From assembly GCF_002954405.1 (NCBI RefSeq), contig NZ_MQWC01000004.1:2854668-2918667 (forward strand): 64,000 nt of DNA. Reading direction: 5' to 3'. The DNA comes from Salinibacter sp. 10B. GTDB taxonomy: Bacteria > Bacteroidota > Rhodothermia > Rhodothermales > Salinibacteraceae. Shown here piece by piece: positions 1 to 8,918 of this stretch; position 1 is the first letter of the stretch; every line of letters starts with the position of its first letter. The position numbers were made by a program, and so were the translations under genes. The notes beneath the pieces are model-generated. The model was not told where the DNA came from, did not search any database, and was given only the letters and a program-made list of their open reading frames with translations.

Positions 1-711
1 GCCCCCTCCGTGTCCTCCCCCGCCCCAGAAGATGATGGGAAAGTCTCCGCCTCGCCGTCGCGACCGACGTCCCTTCTTTCCGGTGCCCCCGCCCCGAAAT
101 GAGGAGATGACAAAGTAGGCAAGCACCAGCAGCGTAAAGAGGAGGGCCATTGGCATGCCGTCGTCCGACGACGCCGAGCGTGAAGAGGCCGTTGCGTCGT
201 ACTCTCCCTTGGTCGCCTGAATGATCGCGTCGGTCCCGCGGTCGATGCCGGCGTAGAACTGGCCTTCGCGGAAGTAGGGGGTAATGACGCGTTCCACGAT
301 CCGGTTCGCGATCGCATCGGGGAGTGCGCCCTCCACTCCGTACCCGGTGGCAATGAACATCTGCCGGTCCCCGCGCGAGACGAGCATAACGACGCCGTTG
401 TCCTTTCCTTCCTGTCCCACGCCCCACTCACGCCCCAGTGCCACCGCGTAGTCCGCGATGGGGGCTCCATTCAGGCTTCGGACCGTCACTACAACAATAG
501 CGGTGGAGGTCGTGTCGGTGAAGGCGGTGAGCTTGCGGGCCAGTCGCTCCTCCTCGGTAGAGGACAGCAGGCTGCCCTGATCAAGCACGGGGCCGGACGG
601 ACGCGACGGAAAATCGTACCGCTGCGCCTGAGCAGGGGCTCCCATCGCGAGGGCGAGAAGGCCAACGCCGGCAAGAATCAGAATGTACGCACGGAAGCAG
701 CGAGGGAACAC
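1..711 (-). CDS. TPM-domain (YgcG-like) secreted/membrane protein, C-terminus cut by window edge
   Basis: I translated this directly from the minus strand. A hydrophobic signal segment (AYILILAGVGLLALAMG, then AQAQ) precedes a TPM domain starting at about residue 40 (VLDQGSLLSSTEEERLARKL, then TAIVVVTVRSLNG and the conserved WGVGQEGKDNGVVMLVS). A transmembrane segment follows (ALLFTLLVLAYFVISSF), then a basic patch and a Gly-rich tail (FWGGGGHGGG) typical of the YgcG family. TPM proteins are thought to act in envelope or photosystem maintenance, some as acid phosphatases. It lies downstream of lemA, a common pairing. The start is taken as GTG at 711, with no clear ribosome site, so it may lie further upstream. 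The C-terminus continues past base 1. Confidence 0.85.
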   Translation of the reverse strand, partial: MFPRCFRAYILILAGVGLLALAMGAPAQAQRYDFPSRPSGPVLDQGSLLSSTEEERLARKLTAFTDTTSTAIVVVTVRSLNGAPIADYAVALGREWGVGQEGKDNGVVMLVSRGDRQMFIATGYGVEGALPDAIANRIVERVITPYFREGQFYAGIDRGTDAIIQATKGEYDATASSRSASSDDGMPMALLFTLLVLAYFVISSFRGGGTGKKGRRSRRRGGDFPIIFWGGGGHGGG

Positions 712-840
712 AAGAAGGGATCGTGCAGCAATTGAGAGAACTGCCGAGAGCTTTTCTACACCGAGCCCGTCGGCTGTTTTTGTGTCTCGAGTGCTCGGTA
801 ATGTCAAACGGCTGAGTCAACTCCGTGAGTCCAGTTCTCA

Positions 841-864
841 CGCATCACGGATTACGCATCACGA
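841..864. repeat. Direct pair of the 10-mer ACGCATCACG between lemA and the TPM gene
   Basis: Two copies of acgcatcacg separated by four bases lie in the lemA-TPM spacer. The 10-mer is the reverse complement of CGTGATGCGT, the building block of the larger dyad at 1507-1577. A short inverted repeat (cgtgag/ctcacg) overlaps its left side. It looks like half of one of these dyads. Confidence 0.6.
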
Positions 865-869
865 GTCTC

Positions 870-1469
870 TCAGTCAAAGTTCACGTCCGGGGCCTGCTCG
901 GCTCCGGCTTCCGCCTCGAACGCCGTGCGCGGCGGGAAGCCCATGAGACCCGCAAAGAGAACCGTCGGGAAAGAGCGCACCTTCGTATTGTACTGCTGGA
1001 CCGCCTGGTTGTAGTCGCGGCGGGCCACGGTGATGCGATTTTCTGTGCCTTCCAGCTGGGCCTGTAGGTCGCTGAACGCCTGCGTAGCCTGCAGCTGGGG
1101 ATAGTTCTCGGACACTGCCAGCAGCCGTCCGAGCGACTGACCAAGCGCCGACTGGGCTTGCTGGAATTGCTGAAGCTTTTGGGGATTGTCGAGGTCCTCG
1201 GGGCGGACCTGGATGGACGTCGCCTTTGCCCGTGCCTCCGTCACCGCCTGAAGTGTTTCTTTCTCAAAATCGGCGGCGCCCTGGACCGTCTCTACCAAAT
1301 TGGGAATAAGATCGGCCCGGCGCTGGTACTGCGCCTGCAGGTTGGACCATGCGGTCTTCACGCTCTCGTCGGACTGCACGAGGGTGTTGTACGAACTCGC
1401 CGCTCCACAGCCCCCGAGGCCCAGCAAGACCACGAGGATGACGAGTGTAATTGTGCCTTTGCTACGCAT
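870..1469 (-). CDS. lemA: LemA family lipoprotein
   Basis: A 199-residue protein starting at the ATG at 1469, where the N-terminus becomes a lipoprotein signal: MRSKGTITLVILVVLLGLGG followed by Cys. The mature part has the LemA helical pattern: YNTLVQSDESVKTAWSNLQA, QYQRRADLIPNLVETVQG, AQSALGQSLGRLLAVSENYP, and the C-terminal RRDYNQAVQQYNTKVRSFP. LemA proteins are membrane-anchored coiled bundles facing outside, and their biochemical role is unknown. The neighbours are a TPM protein downstream and a degenerate AAA protein upstream, all in one direction. A longer in-frame upstream start at 1562 is unlikely because it would run through the dyad repeat and bury the lipobox. Confidence 0.92.
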   Translation of the reverse strand: MRSKGTITLVILVVLLGLGGCGAASSYNTLVQSDESVKTAWSNLQAQYQRRADLIPNLVETVQGAADFEKETLQAVTEARAKATSIQVRPEDLDNPQKLQQFQQAQSALGQSLGRLLAVSENYPQLQATQAFSDLQAQLEGTENRITVARRDYNQAVQQYNTKVRSFPTVLFAGLMGFPPRTAFEAEAGAEQAPDVNFD

Positions 1470-1506
1470 TGATGTTCGGATGTTCGGGGAGATGAAAGAG
1501 GTGAGT

Positions 1507-1577
1507 CGTGATGCGTGGCGAGTGATGCGTGACCACCAGGGCGTCCGGAAACCACGCACCACGTACTACGCGTCACG
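1507..1577. repeat. Intergenic dyad built from CGTGATGCGT units
   Basis: Two 25-base arms (1507-1531 and 1553-1577) are imperfect reverse complements, about 18 of 25 matching, around a 21-base loop. The left arm holds two cgtgatgcgt-like units. It lies between the AAA-like gene and lemA. It has the same architecture as the dyads in the atp operon, with only the two middle bases of the unit changed (GA instead of AT). Confidence 0.7.
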
Positions 1578-1588
1578 GAGGCATTCGG

Positions 1589-2107
1589 TTACTCAAACCG
1601 GACGACGAGGTGGACCTTGTCCCGCGCCCATTCCACGTGTCGCTTGCGCTGGAGGCCAAGGACCACGACGCCCGCATACGCGCCCACCCGGTCGAAGAAA
1701 TACTCAACGGTCGTCGGGACCGCGTTTTCTTCGGGATCCTCTTGACTGTCAGCGTGGGTGTGCGAAAAGATCGAATCAGACTTATCAAAGTACAATAGGG
1801 CACTTTCCTCCGCGGCGTGGTCGAACGCTTTCCGCAGGTTGTTCTGCGTCTGCATCCGATGGTCGCCGAGGAGTGAGGCCATCTGGAATTGGTGCACGTT
1901 GCCCGTGGCGTGCCGCGTCAATGTGGCCAGGGCCTGCTGACGATGCTCCCGCACGCCCCCGTAGAATAGAAGGCGCGTACCGGTGCGGGCGTCCCGGTCG
2001 GCCATGAGGGATTCGAGGCGCTGGGCAAACGCGTCGGGGTCGTATGCGAGTACGGGAGCATCCACGGCCTCCGGATTTGTGCCCTCAGATGATGGGGAAG
2101 AAGGCAT
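1589..2107 (-). CDS. Degenerate AAA-ATPase-like protein without Walker A
   Basis: A 172-residue protein with the layout of an AAA domain. LLFYGG sits where LLFYGPPGTGKT is expected (residues 46-51) but continues VREHRQ, so the P-loop Gly-Lys-Thr is gone. The region SALLYFDKSDSIF (102-114) matches Walker B (FFDEAD) with the catalytic Glu replaced by Lys. VEYFFDRVGAYAGVVVLGLQ matches the sensor-1 region, which normally ends in a TN pair. ATP hydrolysis is therefore unlikely, and it may act as a structural partner. It lies between PEP carboxylase and lemA on the same strand. The start at ATG 2107 removes a basic, non-homologous extension present in the longer reading frame. The fold assignment is by motif only. 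Confidence 0.7.
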   Translation of the reverse strand: MPSSPSSEGTNPEAVDAPVLAYDPDAFAQRLESLMADRDARTGTRLLFYGGVREHRQQALATLTRHATGNVHQFQMASLLGDHRMQTQNNLRKAFDHAAEESALLYFDKSDSIFSHTHADSQEDPEENAVPTTVEYFFDRVGAYAGVVVLGLQRKRHVEWARDKVHLVVRFE

Positions 2108-2339
2108 GGCACCGGGATCGGAGCGACGAAGGATACGGATGATTGGAAGTCCGGGACGGAAGGACTTGTTCCTCATCCGCCGCGGGTGTTTTTCCCGATC
2201 GGGACTGAGAACCGACGCATTCCGCAGGCGGTCGCACGACTCCAGGCAGGCACTCGCCCACAGAAGCGCCACTGGACACCACCGACGCTCCGGGAGGGCT
2301 ATTCGGGGGGGCGTCTCCACAGGAAGAACCGAAGTACTA

Positions 2340-5216
2340 TCACCCCGTGCTTTGCATAGCTGCCGCAATGCCGTTGAGGCTCAGGAGAAGCGCCTCGCCC
2401 AGTGTTTCTTGTTGGGAGGGATCATCTGTGGACCGATACCGCTCCATGAGCTCCACCTGCAGCAGATTGAGAACATCGGTGTACGGGTTGCGGAGTTGGA
2501 TCGACTTCTTGAGCACCGGGCTGTTCTCGAAGATCTCGTCCTGATCAGTAATTTTCAGGATGGCTACCTCGGCGCGCTCATAGTCTTCGACGATGGTGGC
2601 GTGGTTCGAGATCGCCGGATCGGTGTGGGCGTCGTACTGTTCGGCGATGGAGAGGCGGGCTCGTGCCATCTCGCGCTGCGCGCTGTCAAGAATGCCCCGA
2701 AAGAACGGCCACCGCCGGTAGAGAGAGCGGAGCGTATCGAGAGCCTCCGGGGTCTCATCAAGGATCTTCGACAAGGCGTAGCCGGTCCCGTACCAGCCGG
2801 GCACAATGTACCGTGGTTGCGTCCAGGAGAAATTCCACGGAATGGCCCGCAGCGAACCGAAGTCCACTTCTTCTCCCGCCGAGGCGCGGGACACCGGCCG
2901 GGAGGCAATGGGGAGGCGGCTAATGTGCTCGATGGGCGTGACCTGCGTGTACCACTGCCACTCCGTCCCGCCGCCGTCGCCAATGAGGTCCCGATAGGCC
3001 TCCATCGAGTGCTCGGCGAGGCGATCCATGAGGCCCGCCACGTCCGAGTCGGTAGACACCTTGTCGTCCAGCATCTCCTTGTAGCTCTCATCCTCCTGCG
3101 CCTGGGCGGTGGACAGAAGCGTGGCGTTCACGAGCTGCTCCACGTGTCGACGAGCAATGTCCGGCAGCGCGTAGCGGAACGAGATGATTTCTCCTTGCTC
3201 GGTCATCCGGATGCGGCCGTTGTGCACGACCGGCGGGAGGGCGCGGATGGCCTGCGAGGAGCGCCCGCCCCCCCGGCCCACCGTCCCGCCACGGCCGTGG
3301 AAGAGGCGCAGGTCCACGTCGTACTCGTCGCAAACAATGCCGAGATCGTTGATGGCCTTGTGGAGTGCCCAGTTGGCCATCCAGTAGCCGCCGTCCTTGT
3401 TGCTATCCGAATAGCCGAGCATGATCTCCTGAAAGCCGTCGCGTCCCTCCAACTGCTGGGCGTAGACCGGGTGAGTGAAGAGCGTCTCCATCCGGTCGTC
3501 GGCGGCATCGAGGTCGTCGATCGTTTCAAAGAGCGGCACCATGTCGACCGGGCACTGGAACGCCCCGTCGACCACGTTGCCCAGGCCCGCCTCCTTTGCC
3601 AGCAGCATCGGCTCCAGCAGGTCGCTTACCGTGTGCGTCATGCTCACGATGTAGCTGCCCACCGCGTCCGGGTCCACGGTGTGGATGGCCCGAATGACGT
3701 CGAAGACCTCCATCATCTCCGCCGGCATCTTGGGGAGGTCGTCGGGGTCGGAGACGAGCGGGCGCGGGTTCTGGAGCTCGGCCTCCAGCACCTCCAGTTT
3801 TTCTTCCTCGGAAAGCCCGGCATAGTCCCCCTCGACCCCGGCCTTGCGTAACAGCGCAGCCACCGTCTCTTCGTGTACGCCGCTGTGCTGGCGCACGTCG
3901 AGCGCAGCAAGGTGAAAGCCGAACGTTTTCACGAGTGCACGCATCCGATGCAATTGCCCACTCCGGCCCGCATCATTAAAGCCGTGCAGGTTCAAGCTCT
4001 CGGCAATCAGGTCGAGGTCGGCCAACAGATCATCGGCGGTGTAGTCGGCCGCCATCGCCTCCACATCCGTCTCGTCGATTTGGTCGAGCAGGGCCTCCAG
4101 CCGGGCCTCCACGTAGCAGAGCTTGAGCCGGTAGGGCTCGTGGCGGTACTGGTGCAGGGACTCGTCGGAGAGGACGACCTCCTGGGCGTCCGCCTCAATG
4201 GAGTTGAGCAGGGCTTCCGAGGCGGTCACCTGCCGGCGCGAGAGGCTGAGGTCGTCCCGCAGCTGATCGAGCTCGTCGAGGTAGTGCTCGATCGTGTCCT
4301 TCCGCTGGGTGGCAAATGTCCAGCGCGTCACGTCGGCCGTCACGTTGGGGTTGCCGTCCCGATCGCTCCCGATCCAGGAGCGGTACTGGAGAAAGGCCGG
4401 CACCTCGGCGGTGTCGTCGTAATGATGACGCAGCGCATGCTGCACGTCACGATGGATGTGAAAGATGGTGTCCCAGATGGGGCCGTGCAGGAAGTAGTGT
4501 CCCTGCTCCACCTCTTCGCGCACGGTGGGCCGGTCCGCTCGAATCTCGTCGGTGGCCAGAAGGAAGGCGACCTGCGCGTGCAGATCGTCGAGCGTGTCGG
4601 CACGCTCGGCGGGGGTGGCGTCCGTTCGGTCCAGCGTCGCCAGCAGGTCGGCAATGCGCTTCTGCTTGCGGAGTACCGTGCGCCGCCGGGCCTCTGTGGG
4701 ATGGGCCGTGAGGGTGGGCTGAATGTCGAGCTGCCCGAAGAGCTCGGCGACCTCGTCTACCGAGTAGCCTTCTTCTTTCAACTGGGCCACCGCCGCATCG
4801 ATCGACTCCGCTCGCGGCTGTCCGCCCGATTGCTCGTTGCCGGATCCCGGCCCCAGCGGCCAGTCGGCGGGACCCGACCGGCGCGCACGCTCCCGGTTGA
4901 TGCGAATAATCTCCTGCTGCTCCGCCTGGTTGACGAGGTGGAAGAACGTGGTATATACGTGGAGCAACCGCACAATGTCGTCCTCGTCCAGGTCGGCGAT
5001 GCGGTCGGCTGCCTCCTCCCGGAGGGACGGGTCGTTCTCGTGTTCGGCTCGTTTGCAGAGCACCCGCAGCGCTTCGACGTGCTCAAACAATTCGTCGCCC
5101 ACCTGGTCGCGGGTAATTTGCCCCAGCATGGAGCCGAGAAGGTTCACCTGTCGACTCAAGGGTTCGGAGATGCCGGTGCCTTCCGTTTCGAGTTCGAGAC
5201 CGTCCCAACGAGGCAT
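2340..5216 (-). CDS. ppc: Phosphoenolpyruvate carboxylase
   Basis: A 958-residue enzyme, near the usual bacterial length, that carboxylates PEP with bicarbonate to oxaloacetate (anaplerosis). The catalytic His172 lies in TLTAHPTEARRRTV. Other signatures are SWIGSDRDGNPNVTADV, EIMLGYSDSNKDGGY, LFHGRGGTVGRGGG, FRAIPW-like SLRAIPWNFSWTQ, and the C-terminal LRNPYTDVLN and NGIAAAMQSTG. The start is the ATG at 5216 (MPRWDGLELE); the upstream extension is unrelated to the family. The N-terminal third is very acidic. It is first in a leftward run with the AAA-like, lemA and TPM genes, although 230 bases separate it from the next gene. PEP synthase lies 43 kb away in this window. Confidence 0.97.
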   Translation of the reverse strand: MPRWDGLELETEGTGISEPLSRQVNLLGSMLGQITRDQVGDELFEHVEALRVLCKRAEHENDPSLREEAADRIADLDEDDIVRLLHVYTTFFHLVNQAEQQEIIRINRERARRSGPADWPLGPGSGNEQSGGQPRAESIDAAVAQLKEEGYSVDEVAELFGQLDIQPTLTAHPTEARRRTVLRKQKRIADLLATLDRTDATPAERADTLDDLHAQVAFLLATDEIRADRPTVREEVEQGHYFLHGPIWDTIFHIHRDVQHALRHHYDDTAEVPAFLQYRSWIGSDRDGNPNVTADVTRWTFATQRKDTIEHYLDELDQLRDDLSLSRRQVTASEALLNSIEADAQEVVLSDESLHQYRHEPYRLKLCYVEARLEALLDQIDETDVEAMAADYTADDLLADLDLIAESLNLHGFNDAGRSGQLHRMRALVKTFGFHLAALDVRQHSGVHEETVAALLRKAGVEGDYAGLSEEEKLEVLEAELQNPRPLVSDPDDLPKMPAEMMEVFDVIRAIHTVDPDAVGSYIVSMTHTVSDLLEPMLLAKEAGLGNVVDGAFQCPVDMVPLFETIDDLDAADDRMETLFTHPVYAQQLEGRDGFQEIMLGYSDSNKDGGYWMANWALHKAINDLGIVCDEYDVDLRLFHGRGGTVGRGGGRSSQAIRALPPVVHNGRIRMTEQGEIISFRYALPDIARRHVEQLVNATLLSTAQAQEDESYKEMLDDKVSTDSDVAGLMDRLAEHSMEAYRDLIGDGGGTEWQWYTQVTPIEHISRLPIASRPVSRASAGEEVDFGSLRAIPWNFSWTQPRYIVPGWYGTGYALSKILDETPEALDTLRSLYRRWPFFRGILDSAQREMARARLSIAEQYDAHTDPAISNHATIVEDYERAEVAILKITDQDEIFENSPVLKKSIQLRNPYTDVLNLLQVELMERYRSTDDPSQQETLGEALLLSLNGIAAAMQSTG

Positions 5217-5347
5217 ACAGCGGATATATCGTGTTAAGATAGGATGTAGTCGCGAAATCACCCTAAGATAGGAACACAGGGGATAGGGTCCAAACGCGGG
5301 TGCGCTTCCAACGAAGGGCATTAGGAGATCTTAACATCCGGGTCGGG

Positions 5348-6214
5348 CTACTTCCAGACCGGTTGATCCCACGTGAGGAAGTACCCGAGGGTGACGCTCG
5401 GACCGGCGGGCAGATTGTGACCATGGAGCGGAAGTCGAGCTCCGATCTCGACGATCCCCGGCCCGAGGGCGCCTCCGAGCGTGGGAAGGAGCTGGACGAG
5501 CGTGCGCCGGTTGTTTTCCAGCACGAGGCCGAAGTCGGTGCGCACGGGCGGACGCCCAAACAGTCCGTCGACGGCAATCTTCCAGTGAAGAAACTCAAAC
5601 GAGCCCCCTGCGGCGACGTACAGCAGTCGCTCATCGCCCGGCCGTCGCTGGATTTGAGTATTTTCTTCACGCCACCGATAGCCGGCCCAGCCCATCACGT
5701 AGACAGGCCACGGGTGGAAGCTTTTGCCTACCTCCACGAGCACCTCCCAGTCGCGCTGGCCCTCGGTTAGGGGCACAATGTCTGGGTCGATCGGGAAATC
5801 GCCCACGGGAAATTTGACCCCGCTTCGGAGAGCGAAAGAGACGGGCAGATCGTTGAGGCCAAAGAGCGCCGGACCCATGCGAAGAAACACCCGAGGATCT
5901 CCCAGTCCCGAACTCCGACGGTCCTGTACCACGTCGTTGAAGGCCAGGCGGTGGTAGGGGGCGTCGACCCAGACATCGAGCCCGCGCCAGAGTCCCAGCG
6001 CACCGGACAGCCGAATCGTTGTGGTGATGGATCGTGCCCCCTCGTTGAAAAGCGGCTCGGTCTCGCCCAGGTGATTAAAGCGCCGGTCCGTGTCCTGATG
6101 GGACAGTTGAAGCTCGACCCATCCCGTGCCGGGGGGTTCTACCCATTGCGCCTGTCCCGGGAAGACCGGAGCGACGAAGAGGCCGACCACAATGGCGATG
6201 AGCGTTTGTCGCAT
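5348..6214 (-). CDS. Probable outer-membrane beta-barrel protein
   Basis: A 288-residue protein with an N-terminal signal peptide (MRQTLIAIVVGLFVAPVFP, cleavage near GQAQ). It has many alternating hydrophobic/aromatic strands and ends in an aromatic-rich strand (VTLGYFLTWDQPVWK), as expected of a beta-barrel. Recognisable stretches such as GLGDPRVFLRMGP and LRSGVKFPVGDF resemble proteins of the transporter/MetA-like outer-membrane group. The substrate is unknown. It lies ten bases beyond the stop of the upstream DUF3179 gene and is probably co-transcribed with it. Confidence 0.65.
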   Translation of the reverse strand: MRQTLIAIVVGLFVAPVFPGQAQWVEPPGTGWVELQLSHQDTDRRFNHLGETEPLFNEGARSITTTIRLSGALGLWRGLDVWVDAPYHRLAFNDVVQDRRSSGLGDPRVFLRMGPALFGLNDLPVSFALRSGVKFPVGDFPIDPDIVPLTEGQRDWEVLVEVGKSFHPWPVYVMGWAGYRWREENTQIQRRPGDERLLYVAAGGSFEFLHWKIAVDGLFGRPPVRTDFGLVLENNRRTLVQLLPTLGGALGPGIVEIGARLPLHGHNLPAGPSVTLGYFLTWDQPVWK

Positions 6215-6223
6215 GGGGGGAGG

Positions 6224-7339
6224 TTATGACGATGAGGACGGGCCGGTCCATACCTGCGTTTGGGGCTGAAAGACGGCCCAGGCGAACCAGAAGGCCACGT
6301 AGGCGCTCTTGACCGGGGCGAGTCGTTCGCCCTTTCGGGGTCCTTCGATGGCCCGGCCGTCGAGGCTCCACACGCTGCCGGTCTCGTCGTCGACGATGCG
6401 GCCGTTTTGGACGGAAAAGGAGGCATCGGTGGTAAACGCCATCGCCCCCTGTGCCGCTCGGCTCCAGAAGATCGTCTTGACGCTCCCGCCGACGGTCACC
6501 CTCACGACCCGGGCCGGGGATCCGTCGTCCAGGAGTCGAAAAGGGAGGGCGAGCCCCCCGCTTCTGCCCTCCGGAAGGCCGAGGACGCGTTCCTTCGGGG
6601 GGCGACGGTTGTCGATGGGCGTTCCCTCAAACAGCAGGCTCGTGTTGTGGAGGCGCTCGTACGGGCCGTAGGGGTACGACCGCGGCCCGTAGGAAAACCG
6701 GTGCCCGGTATTTCGGGAGAGCACGTTCGTGTCGGGGTGAAGGGCCTTCCATCGGCCCCATTGCATCTCCACGACCGGAATCATGGTGAGGCCGTCGCCG
6801 GTCGCGGGGCCGCACATGGCCACCCGATTCATTTGCGGCCAAAGCGACTGCTCGTCGCGGCGATCGTACATCACGAGATTGTTGTCGAGCAGAAGCCCGG
6901 AGACGCCGAACTCGGCCCCGTCGGCCCCGCTGCGATCGAAGGCCAGGCTGGAGCCGGTCAATGGACAGTAGGTGACGGCGATGGGGCGGTTATTCCAGTC
7001 GTTCAAATTCACGATCTCGTGTCGCCACAGAATGTTGTGGGGCACGGCCAGGGGCGTTTCGCCGCCCAAAAGGCCAATAACCCGACTCGTATCGGCAAGG
7101 TAGCCTGCTGCTTCTGCCTCGGGACCGACGAGCGGCGGATCGGTGAGGGCGGGAATGCCGTCGCGTCCCACCTCACTGTCGATAAGTCGCTCGGTTGAGA
7201 GGAGACAATTTTCCACGAGGGTGGAGTTGCCGGACGTACCGGGAGGCTGCGACGATCCGCGGTCGCAGCCTCCGAGCACGAGTCCGCCTGCAAGCACGAC
7301 GAGTAGGCCCATGAAGAACCGAGTTGAAAAAGCGGGCAT
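6224..7339 (-). CDS. DUF3179 family lipoprotein (first of a tandem pair)
   Basis: A 371-residue protein with a lipoprotein signal (LLVVLAGGLVLGG followed by Cys). The DUF3179 signature is present: GRDGIPALTDPP, LAVPHNILWRHEIVN, then RPIAVTYCPLTGSSLAFDR, FGVSGLLLDNNLVMYDRR and HRFSYGPRSYPYGPYER. The family has no established function. Its His and Cys motif suggests metal or haem binding, but that is inference. The paralogue at 7417-8574 lies directly upstream. Here the second Cys of the FCPLC motif is replaced by Thr. Confidence 0.88.
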   Translation of the reverse strand: MPAFSTRFFMGLLVVLAGGLVLGGCDRGSSQPPGTSGNSTLVENCLLSTERLIDSEVGRDGIPALTDPPLVGPEAEAAGYLADTSRVIGLLGGETPLAVPHNILWRHEIVNLNDWNNRPIAVTYCPLTGSSLAFDRSGADGAEFGVSGLLLDNNLVMYDRRDEQSLWPQMNRVAMCGPATGDGLTMIPVVEMQWGRWKALHPDTNVLSRNTGHRFSYGPRSYPYGPYERLHNTSLLFEGTPIDNRRPPKERVLGLPEGRSGGLALPFRLLDDGSPARVVRVTVGGSVKTIFWSRAAQGAMAFTTDASFSVQNGRIVDDETGSVWSLDGRAIEGPRKGERLAPVKSAYVAFWFAWAVFQPQTQVWTGPSSSS

Positions 7340-7416
7340 GGGAAAAAGGCGTTGGTGGCAGAACGGGAGGCGATGGAAATGCTCGTCCGCCGAAGGGGGC
7401 GTACGGAACTACGATC

Positions 7417-8574
7417 TTACGATCCGGCCGCGGGAGCGTAGAGGCGCGTGTCCGGGCGAAACGCAAACCAGGCGAACGCAAAGTAATCCCCGTGGGAAAG
7501 ACGGGTCAGCTCCGTGCCCTTCAGGGGTCCCTTCACGGCCGTGCCCGTGATCGTCCACACGCTACCAGTAGACGTGTCTTCAAATCGGCCGTTGTCGAGG
7601 TAGCGAAATCGAAGCGTCCGCCCGTCCACCCGACGATCAAAGACGCCAGTGGAGCCGACCGCTTTCGAGCGTTGGATCTGCCGGGCGTCGAGGGCCGAAA
7701 CGGCGCCCGGGGCATGAAAGACGACGATCGGTCGGGTCGCAATCGTATCGTGAAGGACGCGCTTCTTCTGCGTGGTCCTGTGCGGATAGGCCTTGTACGT
7801 ACCGTCGAGACTGACGGCCACCACCTTTGCTTTCGGCGGCAGCCGATCGTCGGTCGGTCCATCGTACGCGAAGGGAGACTTCGTGATGTCGTCGTAGCCG
7901 GCGTACGGGTTCCGGCCATAGGGCCGGTCGTACCCAGTATCTCGTGAGAGCACCTGCCCGTCCGGATAGTTATTGGCAAACTGTTGGAAGGAGATGAGCT
8001 GAGACGGAACAACCGCAAGTTCGTCCCCTGTGCGGTCCCCCACGATTGCTTCTCCCGTAAATTGCTGCCAGAGAGTCTCTGTGCGCCGGTCGTACATCAC
8101 GAGGTCGGAGTTGCGGAGCAGTCCCGAGACGCCGAAGGTGGTGGGCTCTCCCTCCAGGGTGCGCTCGAATGCGATGGCGCTGTAGCAGAGGGGGCAGAAG
8201 GTAACGGCCACGGGCGTGCCGCCGATCGTGTCGTTGACGATCTCGTGGTACGTCAGGATCTGGAGCGGATAGGCCTTCACCGTCCCGTTGTGCTCAATTG
8301 CGATGACGGGTTCCGTCGGGGCGATCCAGTTGCGGGCCGCCGCAATCGACACGAACGACGGCTCATCGATCGAGGGAATGCCGTCTTTGGACGGGCCCCC
8401 GTGGCGGAGGGTCGCAAGGTCGATGCTGGCCGTCGACAGGTCGGTATCGAATTGAGCAAGAGCAGAGGGAGCCTCCGGCGGCAGGTCGGGTTGAGCCTGG
8501 AGGGGGAGGGCGACGGCAAGGCCCCAGAGGCCGACCACAACCACTCCTCGAAAAAAATGGGACAGGTAAGGCAT
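7417..8574 (-). CDS. DUF3179 family secreted protein (second of a tandem pair)
   Basis: A 385-residue protein with a signal peptide ending ALPLQAQ and no lipobox, so probably periplasmic. Domain motifs: SKDGIPSIDEPSFV, VKAYPLQILTYHEIVND, TPVAVTFCPLCYSAIAFER, FGVSGLLRNSDLVMYDRR, and a C-terminal block WTITGTAVKGPLKG that matches its neighbour's WSLDGRAIEGPRKG. Unlike the downstream paralogue it keeps both cysteines of CPLC. The start at ATG 8574 is chosen because the signal peptide begins there. It is first gene of a probable operon: DUF3179, DUF3179, outer-membrane protein. Confidence 0.88.
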   Translation of the reverse strand: MPYLSHFFRGVVVVGLWGLAVALPLQAQPDLPPEAPSALAQFDTDLSTASIDLATLRHGGPSKDGIPSIDEPSFVSIAAARNWIAPTEPVIAIEHNGTVKAYPLQILTYHEIVNDTIGGTPVAVTFCPLCYSAIAFERTLEGEPTTFGVSGLLRNSDLVMYDRRTETLWQQFTGEAIVGDRTGDELAVVPSQLISFQQFANNYPDGQVLSRDTGYDRPYGRNPYAGYDDITKSPFAYDGPTDDRLPPKAKVVAVSLDGTYKAYPHRTTQKKRVLHDTIATRPIVVFHAPGAVSALDARQIQRSKAVGSTGVFDRRVDGRTLRFRYLDNGRFEDTSTGSVWTITGTAVKGPLKGTELTRLSHGDYFAFAWFAFRPDTRLYAPAAGS

Positions 8575-8918
8575 GGCGGTCAGGGAGCGTCGAGCAGGCA
8601 CGGCGCGTTCATCGGGGACTTTAGAGAAGCGCCGGTCCGGAACGTTACGCTGAACAGGCTCTCCCCGAAGAAAAAATCGGAAGAGAGACGATTTTATACC
8701 AGAGGCCGAGGATCGTTATGCACGTTGGAGGCCCGCCTCGGGACGGACATCCGTTTCGACTGGGAGAGGTAGATGCCCATCGATCCTTCGAAGATGGTAT
8801 TACTCCGATTCCCGCTGCTCAGGCATAAGGGGCATGCAGGCCTTGGAGGAGCTGCCCGTGCCGCCTACTCACGCCGGTTGCACGCGGTTCTGGTTCGCCC
8901 CGCGACGGCAGACCGCCG
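8575..8918. other. Intergenic region upstream of the DUF3179 pair
   Basis: About 340 bases without a convincing gene, between the start of the leftward DUF3179 gene and the stop of the leftward DUF4269 gene. An A/T-rich patch at about 8668-8704 is the likeliest promoter location for the DUF3179 operon. I see no clear terminator. Confidence 0.5.

Noticed and set aside
1983-3851. 622-residue plus-strand frame over the PEP carboxylase gene
   Set aside because: Antisense to a certain enzyme gene; no recognisable domain.
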